Counted from the first letter of the stretch, positions 1 through 13,367 are shown. The stretch: 64,000 nt of DNA from Lampris incognitus (GCF_029633865.1 NC_079213.1:95763320-95827319); one strand, 5' to 3'. The notes: generated by a model not told the origin, from the sequence alone. Program-made: numbers and translations.

Positions 1-690
1 CCAGTCCGGACGGTCCTGATCTGGTCCAAACAAGAGACCCGATCCCCGGTTTGCCGGCTGACGCACGTCTACGTTCACCGGTGTATATCGCTTACTAAAG
101 CGCAGTTGAGGAAGTGAGACACTTCTTTAAGGGAGTCCTCTCGGTTATGGGTGTAGCCTTCGTGTTATGTCAGCGTGTGATTTAAGGTTGCCCCCTCATT
201 TCGTACCCCCCCCCCCCGTGCCTTTTTTCTTTTTTTTAATCCCGATTGAAACAAAGTATCAGATGTGACCCGCGCGATAGAGACCGACCGCTCGTGCAAA
301 GCGGCAGCGCTTGCTGCAGCCGGTCCGTGCAGGGAGAAAAGCCTTTTTCGTGGTTTCCACGGCGGAGCCCGTGTGAAACTTCAGCGACGCGTAATTTACG
401 ACCTTAAGAGAAAGTCAATGAAACGAAAGCTTTACGGTATCATGGGTGTTGCTGTTCTTTTGACGACACAGATAAAAAAAAAAGTCACCGGCAAACAGAC
501 CGCCTGGAAACCAGGAGTGTACGGTAAACACAACCTGATTTGCAGGAATTTGGCCCTGCATCTCTCCAGAAGCAACCCCAGACAACAGCAGGTCCCAAAC
601 TCATTAGACCTTTGTCAGAACAGCTCATTATTTCAGTAGTTAGGTCAGCATTGGCACTCTCAACTTCAATTATCATTTCTATTTTTCCAC
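1..690. other. No gene recognised; moderately CpG-containing unique sequence
   Basis: The stretch contains a poly-C run near 207-219 and scattered CpGs. An open frame at 265-639 has no recognisable domain, no supporting splice pattern and low-complexity composition, so I do not call it a gene. It could be the edge of a host 5' exon or intron, but nothing in it decides this. Confidence 0.4.
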
Positions 691-853
691 CCATCCGTCC
701 ATCCATCCATCCATCCATCCATCCATCCATCCATCCATCCATCCATCCATCCATCCTCCAAGCCGCTTAACCCAAACGCTGGAGCCTATCCCAGCAGTCA
801 TTGGGCGGCAGGCAGGGAGACACCCTGGACAGGCCGCCAGGCCATCACAGGGC
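691..853 (-). repeat. 3' part of a teleost tRNA-headed SINE-like repeat with (ATCC)n tail
   Basis: An (ATCC)n array (691-755) runs directly into the sequence that forms the 3' half of the repeats at 12944-13350 and 58973-59378, here in reverse orientation. It contains the phrases for 'cctatcccagcagtcattgg' and 'ccctggacaggccgcc'. The tRNA-like head is missing, so this is a 5'-truncated copy, as expected for a retroposed sequence. The ATCC array is the expanded terminal tail of the element. Confidence 0.75.
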
Positions 854-1963
854 CCTATTTCAGCAGCTCATATATATTCTGTGTTTCAAAATCCAATACC
901 TCTCCCAGATCTTAAATCTGCTCACTAGATTTGAGGGTTTTAGTTGGTGTTCAGTATTGTTTGTGTTGATAGTCAACCCACAGTAAATATGCTGTGTTAC
1001 CATTCTGGTAAATTGGAATAGACATTTTGAATTAAATAGTTTTGACTCAATTTGTCAGCTATTGTTACCACTTTAAATCCGTTACTGTGCCACATTAGGC
1101 TTGTATTTAATAACTGGTGCGGCCCAGCAGACATGCCGCAGATGGTCACTTCTACTCGGCCCAGCTACATCACACTTGTCTTGCTCAGATGGCTGATAAT
1201 CATCACACTGAGGTTCACAGCGAGGCAGTAATCGATAGCTAGCACAGTGTGTCAGAAAGAAAAACACAGAACAAATACTGCTTAGAAAAATGCTAACATC
1301 TCAGCTGAGATCTGTCCTTCAAGCTGCAGGACAGACCGTCTGGTCTGATTACAAGACACGTTACATACAGTAAGACACCGGATCACACTATCTCAGAACT
1401 GAATCACCTTTGTGTGTGTGTGTGTGTGCGCGCGCGCGCGCGTGTGCATTTGGGAGAGGGCAGAGTTGCTTAAGAAAACATTGGCGTTATCTCCCACAGA
1501 CTCCTTGAACAAACAGGGGTGCCTGTCTTTGCCTAACTCCAGTAGCCATTTCTATCTCTGCCTCTGTCTCCATGTATTTGCGTTTCCCTCTGCTGTGCGT
1601 TGGTCCCTTTATCTGCTCTTGTCGCCGTATCTTACACAGCTGATACCGCCGAACAGTTTGTCCAGTGGTTATGCTGAGCACCTGAAATGGCGGTCTCTCA
1701 GTCACCTGAGGACGGAGAAACACGAAGGTTTAAACATTCGTGAAATGCGGTCTATTGTTGTGATTGAGCCGTATCAACCATCAGTCTGAACGCACATCAA
1801 TTATTTGCCAATCTGCAGAGACTCTCCCTCTCGCTCTCTCTTTCTGTCTTTTTCTTTGTTCGTGTTGCTAAAAAGATATCGTCTTTTCCGTTTAAATGAT
1901 TTTGTTAAATTTGTTTAAAGAAGTATGTTAACTAAAGACTGGTTCTCTTTCTCTCTCTCTGAT
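854..1963. other. No gene recognised; contains a (TG)n(CG)n microsatellite
   Basis: A compound microsatellite (TG)n followed by (CG)n lies at about 1410-1442. Alternating purine-pyrimidine tracts of this kind can adopt Z-DNA. The rest is unremarkable; the open frames at 1412-1789 and elsewhere are low-complexity or unsupported. Confidence 0.5.
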
Positions 1964-5012
<3,049 letters not shown>

Positions 5013-5171
5013 AAGGTGGAATTCAGTTCATCTGGATACAGTGTCTCTAAACGTGTCCACAATGTTTAGAAACACTGTATCCAGATAACAATGTATCCAG
5101 ATGACAATGTTTCTAAACGTTGTGGATACAACATTTAGAAACACTGTATCCAGATGAACTGATTTCACCTT
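5013..5171. repeat. Palindromic repeat with internal 'actgtatccagatg' units
   Basis: The left arm (about 5013-5050) is the reverse complement of the right arm (about 5134-5171) with few mismatches. Between them lie further direct and inverted copies of the core word TGTATCCAGATGA and of 'gtttctaaacgt'. The whole can fold as one long hairpin. No open frame is associated. It could be a foldback element or a hairpin-derived minisatellite. Confidence 0.75.
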
Positions 5172-6297
5172 CTTTGATTTTCTCACCTGGATTATTGCGC
5201 ATGCGTCAAGACGATGTATAGGATAGTGTGGCATTGAGGTTGTCAACACATTAACTATAAAACAAATCTATAATTGAAAAAAGACTTGTTTATAGATAAT
5301 AGATCATGTAAGGCGAGAACTGATCCATATCTTCATAAAATGAATAGATCACATAAAATCACAATATATTCTGCCGATGACTCAGGAGTTAGAAGGAAAA
5401 GCCTCTTTACTGATAAAGGTAAAGCCTAAAGCCATGTGTTCTTCTACTGAATAAAGGCAAATGGGTACAGGGGGACAAAGGCGAGGTTAGGGCCGGTGGG
5501 AGTATGAGGGGGTGTTGGGTTATAGGTTGATGGCAGATTTGTGGGATCTTTCTGATGTGATGCCACACCTCAGAGGAGGCCAGGTTGGGAGAAACTGGGT
5601 CAGTGATAGGTGTGACGCGATCTCAGTGTGCGTGTGTGTGATAAAATAGAGAGAGAGCGCGAGACAGAAAGAGAGCGCAAGACGGACAGAGAGAGCGAGA
5701 CAGAGAGACAGAGACAGAGAGAGAGAGAGAGAGAGTGAGAGAGAGTAGATGAGGAAAAACAGTGAGGAATGGAGGACGTGTGTGTGTGTGTGTGAGGGTG
5801 ATGAGGGTGGAGCGGAGGTTGGAAAAGGCTTACATGGTAAATGGAGAGGAATGAGAGGGCGTGGGTCTGGCCGAGGCCTCTGATCCCACACCTGCATATG
5901 GATCCCACTGTTTGAAGTGTTTCCTGCTCAGCCTCCCCACAGCCTGCCGGCTCACAGCACAGATGATTGATGACACATCTCTAGCTCCTCGGTTTTACAC
6001 ACCAAAGCAGACAACGCGCTGAGGAGTGTCAGATTCTCAGCCTGAGAAGCAGAGAGAAAATGGGGCTAAAATCATACGATGTGGGGAGACAAGAAAAGAA
6101 AGTGTCACTCCAAATCACGAGTTAGTCACAGTCACAGCTTACAGTAACTTCAGACTATCCAAGCCAAGAACATGCAAACCAGAGCCTGTTTCCAACATTA
6201 TGAGTCACGACGTCCCCTTGGCTTTTGCACTACAACACTGCTTTTCTTTATTGTGATTTAAACTCAGAGTATAGTATATATATACATATATACATAT
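5172..6297. other. No gene recognised; purine-rich (GA)n tract
   Basis: A degenerate (GAGA)n/(GAGACA)n tract spans about 5648-5745. A TATA-rich low-complexity run lies at about 6270-6297. Frames predicted across the GA tract are low-complexity artefacts. Confidence 0.5.
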
Positions 6298-6426
6298 TGT
6301 AGCAAATTCGGGGGGCAACCACTGCCGCAGCCGGGACGCGAACCCGTATGTCCCGCACCGCGAGAGACATTGCTTACCGCTCGACTAAAGGGTCCGACCC
6401 GTGTCTACTTATCCATGCACGTTACA
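6298..6426 (-). mobile_element. Solo/partial tRNA-like LTR of the TRIM family (- strand)
   Basis: In reverse orientation this begins TGTAACGTGCATGGATAAG and ends with 'tttgctaca', matching the LTRs at 54885-55041 and 55159-55313. It has a deletion of roughly 20 bases before the tRNA-like part. The tRNA-like region (A-box 'tagtcgagcgg', B-box 'ggttcgcgtcc') is retained. On its right (6427-6450) is the reverse complement of the purine-rich tract and 3' internal end, so this is a 3' LTR in minus orientation. Confidence 0.75.
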
Positions 6427-6474
6427 CTACCCCCCTCCTTCAGGAAGAGCATCCGATGGAGGGGGGTAATGTAA

Positions 6475-6613
6475 TGTAACGATCACGGATGAATAGGCTC
6501 GGTAGCCCTTGGCTAACGGGTCGGACCCTTTAGTCGAGTGGTTAGCGATGTCTCCCACGGTACAGTAGATATGGGTTCGCGTTCCGGCTTCGGCAGTTCC
6601 TGCGGTCGCTACA
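6475..6613 (+). mobile_element. tRNA-like LTR of the TRIM family (+ strand)
   Basis: It starts TGTAACGATCACGG and ends 'tcgctaca'. It belongs to the subfamily with the 'gatcacrgatgaat' 5' end, shared with 55905-56058. It is preceded by a purine-rich tract 'ggaggggggtaatgtaa', so it is a 3' LTR. Together with the minus copy at 6298-6426 it forms a head-to-head pair whose 5' LTRs are missing. The B-box-like sequence is 'ggttcgcgttcc'. Confidence 0.75.
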
Positions 6614-6644
6614 ACACACACACACACACATACACACACACACG

Positions 6645-7378
6645 TAACGAGAGTCAGCACCTCCAAGTCTGAGGCCATGGTTCTCTACCGGAAAATGGTG
6701 GATTGCTCCCTCCGGGTTGGAGATGAGTTGTTGCCTCAAGTGAAGGAGTTCAAGTATCTCAGGGTCTTGTTCACCAGTGAGGGTAGGATGGAGCGGGAGA
6801 TTGACAGGCGGATTGGTGCAGCATCAGCTGCCGTTGGGGCGAAGAAGGAGCTGAGCCGGAAGGCAAAGCTCTCAATTTACCAGTCAATCTTCGTTCCAAT
6901 CCTCACCTATGGTCATGAGCTTTGGGTAGTGACCGACAGGGTGAGATCGCGGATACAAGCAGCTGAAATGAGTTTCCTCCATAGGGTGTCTGGGCTCAGG
7001 CTTAGAGATAGGGTGAGGAGCTCGGATATCTGGAGGGAGCTTGGAGTAGAGCCGCTGCTCCTTCTCATTGAAAGGAGCCAGTTGAGATGGTTATGGCATC
7101 TGATTAAGATGCCTCCTGGGCGCCTTCCTTTGGAGGTTTACCGGGCACGGCCAACTGGGAGGAGACCCCGGGGTAGATCCAGAACTCGCTGGAGGGACTA
7201 CATGTCCAATCCGGCCTGAGTACGCCTTGGGATCGCCCAGGAGGAGCTGGAGGGCGTTGCTGGGGAGAAGGACGTCTGGAGTGCCCTACTTAGCTTGCTG
7301 CCACCAGAACCAAGCCATAGCAATGCCACCACGACCCGACCCCGGAAAAGTGGCTGAAGATGAGACGAGATGAGATAT
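6645..7378 (+). pseudogene. 5'-truncated non-LTR retrotransposon, C-terminal end of reverse transcriptase ORF
   Basis: The frame from about 6645 through the ATG at 6677 to a TGA at 7217 encodes the end of a LINE ORF2. It has the typical fish LINE sequence 'TYGHELWVVTDRVRSRIQ', a basic 'GRRPRGRSRTRWRDY' segment and 'LERSQLRWLWHL'-like spacing. The frame continues beyond the TGA (...GIAQEELEGVAGEKDVW...) to about 7360, so TGA probably replaced a Trp codon. The element ends in a GATGAGA-type tail abutting the next LTR at 7381. The catalytic YADD part is absent. I think it is CR1/Rex1-like but cannot fix the clade. It is dead. Confidence 0.75.
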
Positions 7379-7380
7379 AG

Positions 7381-7527
7381 TGTGACGACCATGGATGACT
7401 AGACCCGCTAGCCCTTGGCTGACGAGTCAGACCCTTTATTTGACTGGCTAGCGCAGTCGCCCGTGGTGCGGGCGATCCGGGTTCGATTCCCGGCTGCGGT
7501 TCCCGGCTGCCCCCTGAATTCGCTACT
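7381..7527 (+). mobile_element. TRIM-family LTR with the best-preserved tRNA-like fold
   Basis: This copy shows the tRNA likeness most clearly. An anticodon-type arm has a 5-bp stem CGCCC/GGGCG (7458-7462 / 7470-7474), extendable by one T-A pair, around a 7-base loop GTGGTGC with T in the conserved position 33. A T-arm has a 5-bp stem CCGGG/CCCGG (7477-7481 / 7489-7493) around the 7-base loop TTCGATT. The B-box 'ggttcgattcc' (7480-7490) is perfect. It begins TGTGACGACC and ends 'cgctact' (final A changed). It is a solo LTR, flanked by ATAG on the left and ATAT on the right. Confidence 0.75.
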
Positions 7528-7620
7528 ATATATATATATATATATATACTACACACACACATACATACATACATACATACATATAGACACACACATACAC
7601 ACACACACACACACCGTGTG
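7527..7620. repeat. (TA)n, (CATA)n and (CA)n microsatellites
   Basis: Consecutive AT, CATA and CA tracts directly follow the LTR. The (TG)n at 7617-7628 is complementary to the CA tract and could pair with it. Confidence 0.9.
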
Positions 7621-7628
7621 TGTGTGTA

Positions 7629-8579
7629 ACTTCTCTAAGAAAAACAGTAAAACTCAATTCGTTCTCATTTATTGTTGAGTGAGCAAACTTGGCTCCCGAG
7701 ACCCAAGTAAGCTTTGTAGTCTGAGTAGCAGCCTGAGGCATGCTGGCTATCTTCCAGGTATATTTCACAACCGAGCAGGTTCACTGCATTTATTCTATAG
7801 AGATGGAATGTTCAACATATGGCCCTGTGTGTGCGTGTGTGTGTGTGGGGGGGGTCTGTGTCCGTGTCTTGTGCTATATGTGTACTGTTGCATACGTGAA
7901 TGAGATTATCTATGATGAGTTTCAGCCCCACCTCTTATTATTACACGTTAGTCAAAGAGTACGTCATCACATCCTTGGCCAACGCATTCCAAAGTGTCGG
8001 GTGTGATGGGGCGACAAAACCTGTATATCACGCTGGTGAGCAATCAACAATCCATTTGTTAATTGTTGGCATGTGACAGTACAAATAACCCTAGACTGCT
8101 GATTGATATGTTTGTCAATGTGTTTACCTGCTCTACGAGCAGTGACAAGACTATGGAGAGGGTGCAGCCGCCCCCCCCCTGCATGATTACATATAGACTT
8201 AATGCATTAAAATGAGTCATTGTTCCTGACTTCAGTGTTCGTGATTAAAGCCACTGGCATGCATATGACTAAAGAAGTGTGTAATCAGCACATCAATGTC
8301 ACTTCAAACTCAAACTCATGCCTGTCGCAGTTAGATCAAGGCGTGTCATCAATCAGCATGTATTGATTGATTGATTTGCACCACTAAGGCAGGGCCTATC
8401 ACGTTTGCAGTTTGAAACTCAACTCTTGGTTTTGCATTCTTTCCCCGTGTGCTGGGCCATTCATCTCGTCCACAGTTTCTCCAGTGTTGTGAGGCCATCC
8501 AGATAGTAAAACTGCTGTGGCCTGGACACGTCCCACACTGACACTTTCATCCGACCCACATACTGTGTGCACTTGGGCG
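7629..8579. other. No gene recognised
   Basis: Unique-looking AT-rich sequence with a short (TG)n near 7826-7846 and a poly-C run near 8170. No frame has recognisable similarity. Confidence 0.5.
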
Positions 8580-8915
8580 GTCAGCTCCTGTTTGCCAGAT
8601 CTGGGCCAGAACCAAGCCATAGCAATGCCGCATGTGCCACATATTAAAGGTGGCCCATATTTGTTTTGTGATATTTGGGCCATATTCACCATTTACCACA
8701 CGGGCCACTTCAGGGTCACATCCAAATTATATATTGCTGAGCCGAGAGCACTACATCTTTGCCAAAAAAGGCCCACATTTGATTTGGCATATTTGGGCCA
8801 TATTTGCTATTATACATGTGGGCCACTTCAGGCTCACATCCATTTTATTAGGGCCAGAAGAAGGCCATCAGTGCCGCATCATTGCCTGAAGTGGCCCAAA
8901 TCCTGATGCTATCTG
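8580..8915. repeat. GGCCCA/TGGGCC-rich internal repeat
   Basis: Several degenerate units built around 'tttgggccatatt', 'gtgggccacttcagg' and 'ggcccacatttg' occur on both strands. A duplication of about 130 bp is visible (about 8630-8760 against 8765-8885). The frames across it are not credible genes. A similar GGGCCC-rich block occurs at 21640-21940. Confidence 0.65.
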
Positions 8916-9480
8916 GGCAGCATGGCACGACTCACAGGAGGACGCTGTGCCATCTGAGCTGAGGCGCTGCGCTGTCCTCCCAAAAACCCAGAGTCATTCT
9001 GTGAGCCTCTTACTTCACAGCCTGATCCAAGCGGTGCAAACTTGACACCCCCGCAAAGTGGACCTGATAATTGCAGCCTTTTGTGGCGGCAGAGTCAGCC
9101 TCCTCACATTGAAAGGGCCCACAATAGGACATCCCCTGAAACTGGGCTGAATGTGCTAAATAAGCTAATAAAATCCACCCACATGACACAAGCCGGGCAC
9201 GATAAGAACCTTTATAGCTTTGAAACTTGGCAGGCCTGGAAATTGTGTTAACTCTATTTGTTGATTTTTTTTTCCTGTTTGCACAGCCTGTAGCATTTGG
9301 GAGTGGTGATGGTCTGAAAAAGGTCAGATGAGACTGTATGCACAGAATACAATAGGAAAGGGCAGAACAAGAACAGTGAAAAAGAGGGAAAGAGACACTC
9401 GGGGCAGAAAAGTGTGGGTGGTTGGGTAGGTGGTTTTGGCACTGTTCTTGTGTGTTACTCATTTCTGGTAAAAACAACGT

Positions 9481-9524
<44 letters not shown>

Positions 9525-10056
9525 ACAGCTTCACCAATTCACTGAATACTATCGGTTGTAAAATCTGCTCGTAGAGGTCAGTGAGTGTGCAAGGGACGTC
9601 GTATCAGCGAAAGAGAGGAAGGTCATTATGTGAACCAGTAGCACCGGCCCTTTTCCACACAAAGCTAAGAGATAGAAGATAATGGAGGTGAATGCGTGTG
9701 TACAGCACACAGTGACGAATACCAGATGCTGGCATTTCCTTTTGTTGGTTCCAGCGAGTTCACAACTTGCCAAATCACCCTGCTTTCCTCCCACGTGGTC
9801 AAATACTTACACACACACACGCACGCACGCACGCACTCGCACGTGCACACGCGCTCCAGTATCCGTGCCCGCTAATCCCCCTCCATTCCGAGTTTAATAG
9901 TATTCAGCGCTGCAGGCTAATTCCAGTCTTGGCTGGTGCGCCTGTTTTATATCTGCAGTTGTCTCCCTCTTCCCCCACTCTTGCTCTTTGCTCTCTCTCA
10001 CTCTTTCATAATTTGTTTACTCCTCTATGTCTCCCTCTCCTGTTAAAAACCCTACC

Positions 10057-10059
<3 letters not shown>
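8916..10059. other. No gene recognised; (TG)n at 9482-9521
   Basis: It contains a 40-bp TG tract and a short CA/GCAC tract near 9810-9850. The longest frame (9010-9477, - strand) has no recognisable domain. Confidence 0.5.

Positions 10060-10112
<53 letters not shown>
10060..10112. repeat. (CT)n microsatellite
   Basis: About 52 bp of uninterrupted CT repeats, in a pyrimidine-rich environment that continues to about 10160. Confidence 0.95.
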
Positions 10113-10115
<3 letters not shown>

Positions 10116-10179
10116 AAGCGCTCTGTCCTGCCTTTTCTCTCCCCCGCCTCACTCCTTCGCTTCCTCTCCTGTCCCATCT

Positions 10180-10420
10180 TGTTTCCCGCTGCGGCGTATC
10201 TGCCGAATAGTCCTTTTGCTTCGCCGTCTGCTTGAGATAATCGGATCATCGTTGATACCGAAGGTGATCGCGGGCCGCGCGCCTCGGCTGCCAGGACGCG
10301 TGGAGAGTTGACCTCATCTGTGACGTCGGCCCGGAGGGGAGCACAGCGGCCCTTCTCCGTATCGCGCGCTTAAAATAGCCCTCTGTCCACACCGATGACG
10401 TCATTCATCCCGTGTGTCCC
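10180..10420. promoter_or_regulatory. CpG-rich promoter-like patch with cAMP-response-element motifs
   Basis: This is the densest CpG cluster in the left third of the window, for example 'gatcgcgggccgcgcgcctcgg'-type sequence, described here by position 10266-10290. It includes a perfect CRE octamer TGACGTCA at 10396-10403, a second near-CRE (TGACGTCG) at about 10320 and an AT-rich TTAAAATAG near 10370 that could serve as a TATA-like element. CREs near a TATA-like box suggest a cAMP/CREB-responsive promoter. No coding exon is visible nearby, so the target gene and strand are unknown, and it might be only a CpG-rich non-promoter patch. Confidence 0.35.
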
Positions 10421-11217
10421 ACTAGCTCAGCCACCCACCTCTCTCTCCCCTTCCTTTCCTCACGCGCCCTCTCTCCTCCTCTCTCGCGTTATCTGCTCCA
10501 CCTCCCCCAATTCTGCAAATCTGTGCCAGCATCCAGCGCGCGCGCGCGCGTTTCCATTCCTCAGTTTTTCCTCCCTTCTCTTTCTCTATCTGTTTTTTTT
10601 TCTGATAACAGAGGTAAATCCATAGAAGAGAGCTCATTGTCCTTTAGTCGACCGGGGGGGGGGGGTCTGTCCAACAGCTGTCTTTCCTGTAAACCTTAAA
10701 GTCAAAGAATATTCCTGCAACAGGTTTACTCAGTAAACATCCGCCCAGGGGTTCCACTGAAAATGATGGTAATAACATGCAAATGAAGGAAGCTTCCCCC
10801 AGCAGTTAAACTGTTCAGGCTTTCATTGTGAAAATTCAATAAAAACGCCGCCATCATTTCCAAGGATAGAGCGCACGCGTTTGGATTATATGAACAGGAA
10901 TATCATCGGTAAAAATATTCATTGTGAATAGGCGGAATAACATGAACCAATGGTGGGTTCAGAATGTATTGAAATTCAGTGAAAGGCTGCCCTCATTTCT
11001 TGGAAGGGGTGGGTTTGGATACTGGAAGCAGAATATCATCAGTGACATCTAGTCAAATATTTACTCTGAATGGATGGAATAACGTTAACCAAAAATGAGT
11101 CATAGAGGGAACGCTGCATTTGACTCTATATAACCAATGACCCAAAGCAAAGCTGGAATTCAAAGTCTATGACAAGTAAACCACCCGCAATCAAAATATT
11201 CTTCAACATTTATATAC

Positions 11218-11220
<3 letters not shown>
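10404..11220. other. No gene; diverged tandem duplication at 10847-11098
   Basis: Segments at about 10847-10957 and 10986-11098 are recognisable as old duplicates. Shared words in order are 'catcatttc', 'gtttggat', 'agaatatcatc', 'aatggatggaataac' or similar, and 'aaccaa'. Short (CG)n at about 10536-10550 and poly-G at 10652-10661. Confidence 0.5.

Positions 11221-11275
<55 letters not shown>
11221..11275. repeat. (CA)n microsatellite
   Basis: About 55 bp of CA repeats immediately left of the Tc1-like transposon. Confidence 0.95.
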
Positions 11276-11279
<4 letters not shown>

Positions 11280-11282
<3 letters not shown>

Positions 11283-12466
11283 TCACCGGCCACTTTATTA
11301 GGCACACCTGCCCAACTGCTCGTTAACGCAAATTTCTAATCAGCCAATCACATGGCAGCAACTCAATGCATTTAGGCATGTAGACATGGTCAAGACGATC
11401 TGCTGCAGTTCAAACCGAGCATCAGAATGGGGAAGAAAGGTGATTTAAGTGACTTTGAACGTGGCATGGTTGTTGGTGCCAGATGGGCTGATCTGAGTAT
11501 TTCAGAAACTGCTGATCTACTGGGATTTTCACGCACAACCATCTCTAGGGTTTACAGAGAATGGTCCGAAAAAGAGAAAATATCCAGTGAGCGGCAGTTC
11601 TGTGGGCGAAAATGCCTTGTTGATGCCAGAGGTCAGAGGAGAATGGCCAGACTGGTTCGAGCTGATAGAAAGACAACAGTAACTCAAATAACCACTCATT
11701 ACAACCGAGGTATGGAGAAGAGCATCTCTGAACGCACAACACGTCGAACCTTGAGGCAGATGGGCTACAGCAGCAGAAGACCACACCGGGTGCCACTCCT
11801 GTCAGCTAAGAACAGGAAACTGAGGTTACAATTCGCACAGGCTCACCAAAATTGGACAATAGAAGATTGGAAAAACGTTGCCTGGTCTGATGAGTCTCGA
11901 ATTTGACGTCAACAACATGAAAGCATGGATCCATCCTGTCTTGTATCAACGGTTCAGGCTGCTGGTGGTGGTGTAATGGTGTGGGGGATATTTTCTTGGC
12001 ACACTTTGGGCCCCTTAGTACCAATTGAGCATTGTGTCAACGCCACAGCCCACCTGAGTATTGTTGCTGACCATGTCCATCCCTTTATGACCACAGTGTT
12101 CCCATCTTCTGATGGCTACTTCCAGCAGGATAACGTGCCATGTCATAAAGCTCGAATCATCTCAGACTGGTTTCTTGAACATGACAGTGAGTTCACTGTA
12201 CTCAAATGGCCTCCACAGTCACCAGATCTCAATCCAATAGAGCACCTTTGGGATGTGGTGGACCGGGAGATTCGCATCATGGATGTGCAGCCGACAAATC
12301 TGCAGCAACTGCGTGATGCTATCATGTCAATATGGACCAAACTCTCTGAGGAATGTTTCCAGTACCTTGTTGAATCTATGCCACGAAAGATTAAGGCAGT
12401 TCTGAAGGCAAAAGGGGGTCCAACCCGGTACTAGCAAGGTGTACCTAATAAAGTGGCCAGTGAGTG
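11280..12466 (+). mobile_element. Tc1/mariner DNA transposon, 1187 bp, TA target duplication
   Basis: The terminal inverted repeats are CACTCACCGGCCACTTTATT at the left and its near-complement ending 'aagtggccagtgagtg' at the right. TA flanks both ends (11278-11279 and 12467-12468), the target duplication used by Tc1/mariner elements. The interior holds one transposase gene, now broken. The clean ends suggest a fairly recent insertion, but the transposase is inactivated. Confidence 0.92.
11427..12434 (+). pseudogene. Tc1-like transposase (broken)
   Basis: The first part (11427-11903) contains an N-terminal paired-like helix-turn-helix (about residues 5-60, including 'ETADLLGFSRTTISRVYREW') and a second HTH. 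It then reaches the first catalytic Asp in 'WSDESRI' before a TGA at 11904. The second part, in the same frame (11907-12434), carries the second Asp in 'QQDNVPCHK' and the third acidic residue in 'SPDLNPIEHLWD'. Between 'SDESRI' and 'QQHESMDP' the family normally has more residues, so a short in-frame deletion has removed them and a stop codon sits at the junction. The cut-and-paste transposase is therefore non-functional. Start is the first ATG after the left inverted repeat. Confidence 0.9.
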
Positions 12467-12943
12467 TATATTTAAATATATACACACATACATGTGCCAT
12501 GCCCCACCCAGAGTTTAGCTGCCCAACACTGGTGCATGGCTTTTCAGTTTCTACTTGGGTCATATTTTCATATTTTATTTGGTCTAATGCACTACGCTCT
12601 ATGGGGGAGTACACCGGAATAAAAAAAAAAAGAATGAATTATTTAACATATAAATAATGTATCGTGTAACATGACAATGATAAATAGAAATGTAAGCATA
12701 AATACTTTATATGTCGATGCATCTATCTAAAAATAATACTTGCAAGAGCCCGCTCTCCCAACTTTGATGGGTAAAAGTGACAGCTTTAATTTCAAGCCTT
12801 ATTTAATGTCACACGTAGAATCAATTTAAGTAAGTAAATGCATAAATTTCATGCCACATTTTGATATTTATGCTCACATTTCAATTTGTTTTTATTTATT
12901 AGTCATTCCATTACCAATTTTTTTATGATTATAATATCATCTA
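12467..12943. other. No gene recognised; AT-rich
   Basis: AT-rich spacer between the Tc1-like element and the first SINE. Nothing recognisable. Confidence 0.5.
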
Positions 12944-13166
12944 GGGCGGCGCAGTGGTTAGCACGGCTGCCTCACAGCAAGAAGGTCCTGGGTTTGAGCC
13001 CTGGGGTAGTTCAACATTAGGGGTCATCCCAGGTCATCCTCTGTGTGGAGTTTGCATGTTCTCCCCGTGTCTGCATGGGTTTCCTCCGGGTGCTCCGGTT
13101 TCCTCCCACAGTCCAAAGACATGTAGGTCAGGTGAATCAGCCACACTAAATTGTCCCTAGGTGTGA

Positions 13167-13225
<59 letters not shown>

Positions 13226-13350
13226 AGCCCTGTGATGGACTGGCGGCCTGTCCAGGGTGTCTCCCCGCCAGCCGCCCAATGACTGCTGGGATAGGCTTTA
13301 GCTTCCCATGACCCTGCATAGGATAAGCAGCTTGGATAATGGATGAATGG
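12944..13350 (+). repeat. tRNA-headed SINE-like repeat with internal (TG)n and GGATAATGGATG tail
   Basis: The head 'gcagtggttagcacggctgcc' region resembles a Pol III A-box. The later 'gggtttgagccctgg' resembles a B-box, 35-40 bp downstream. The body ('ctccggtttcctcccacagt' and so on) is a very common teleost interspersed sequence, followed by (TG)n at 13168-13224 and the tail phrase 'cctgtccagggtgtctcc'. Similar copies are at 58973-59378, 60081-60421 (-) and 691-853 (-). Flanks show a poor 'taatat.at' duplication. It is non-coding; the frame at 12954-13160 is the translated repeat. Confidence 0.8.
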
Positions 13351-13367
13351 CTAATATAATCTATAAT

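Noticed and set aside
265..639. 124-codon open frame near the left end
   Set aside because: No recognisable domain, low-complexity in part, no splice or conservation evidence.
7381..7527. A genuine tRNA gene
   Set aside because: T-arm and anticodon arm are good, but no acceptor stem of 7 bp can be drawn and the sequence is a member of the dispersed LTR family.
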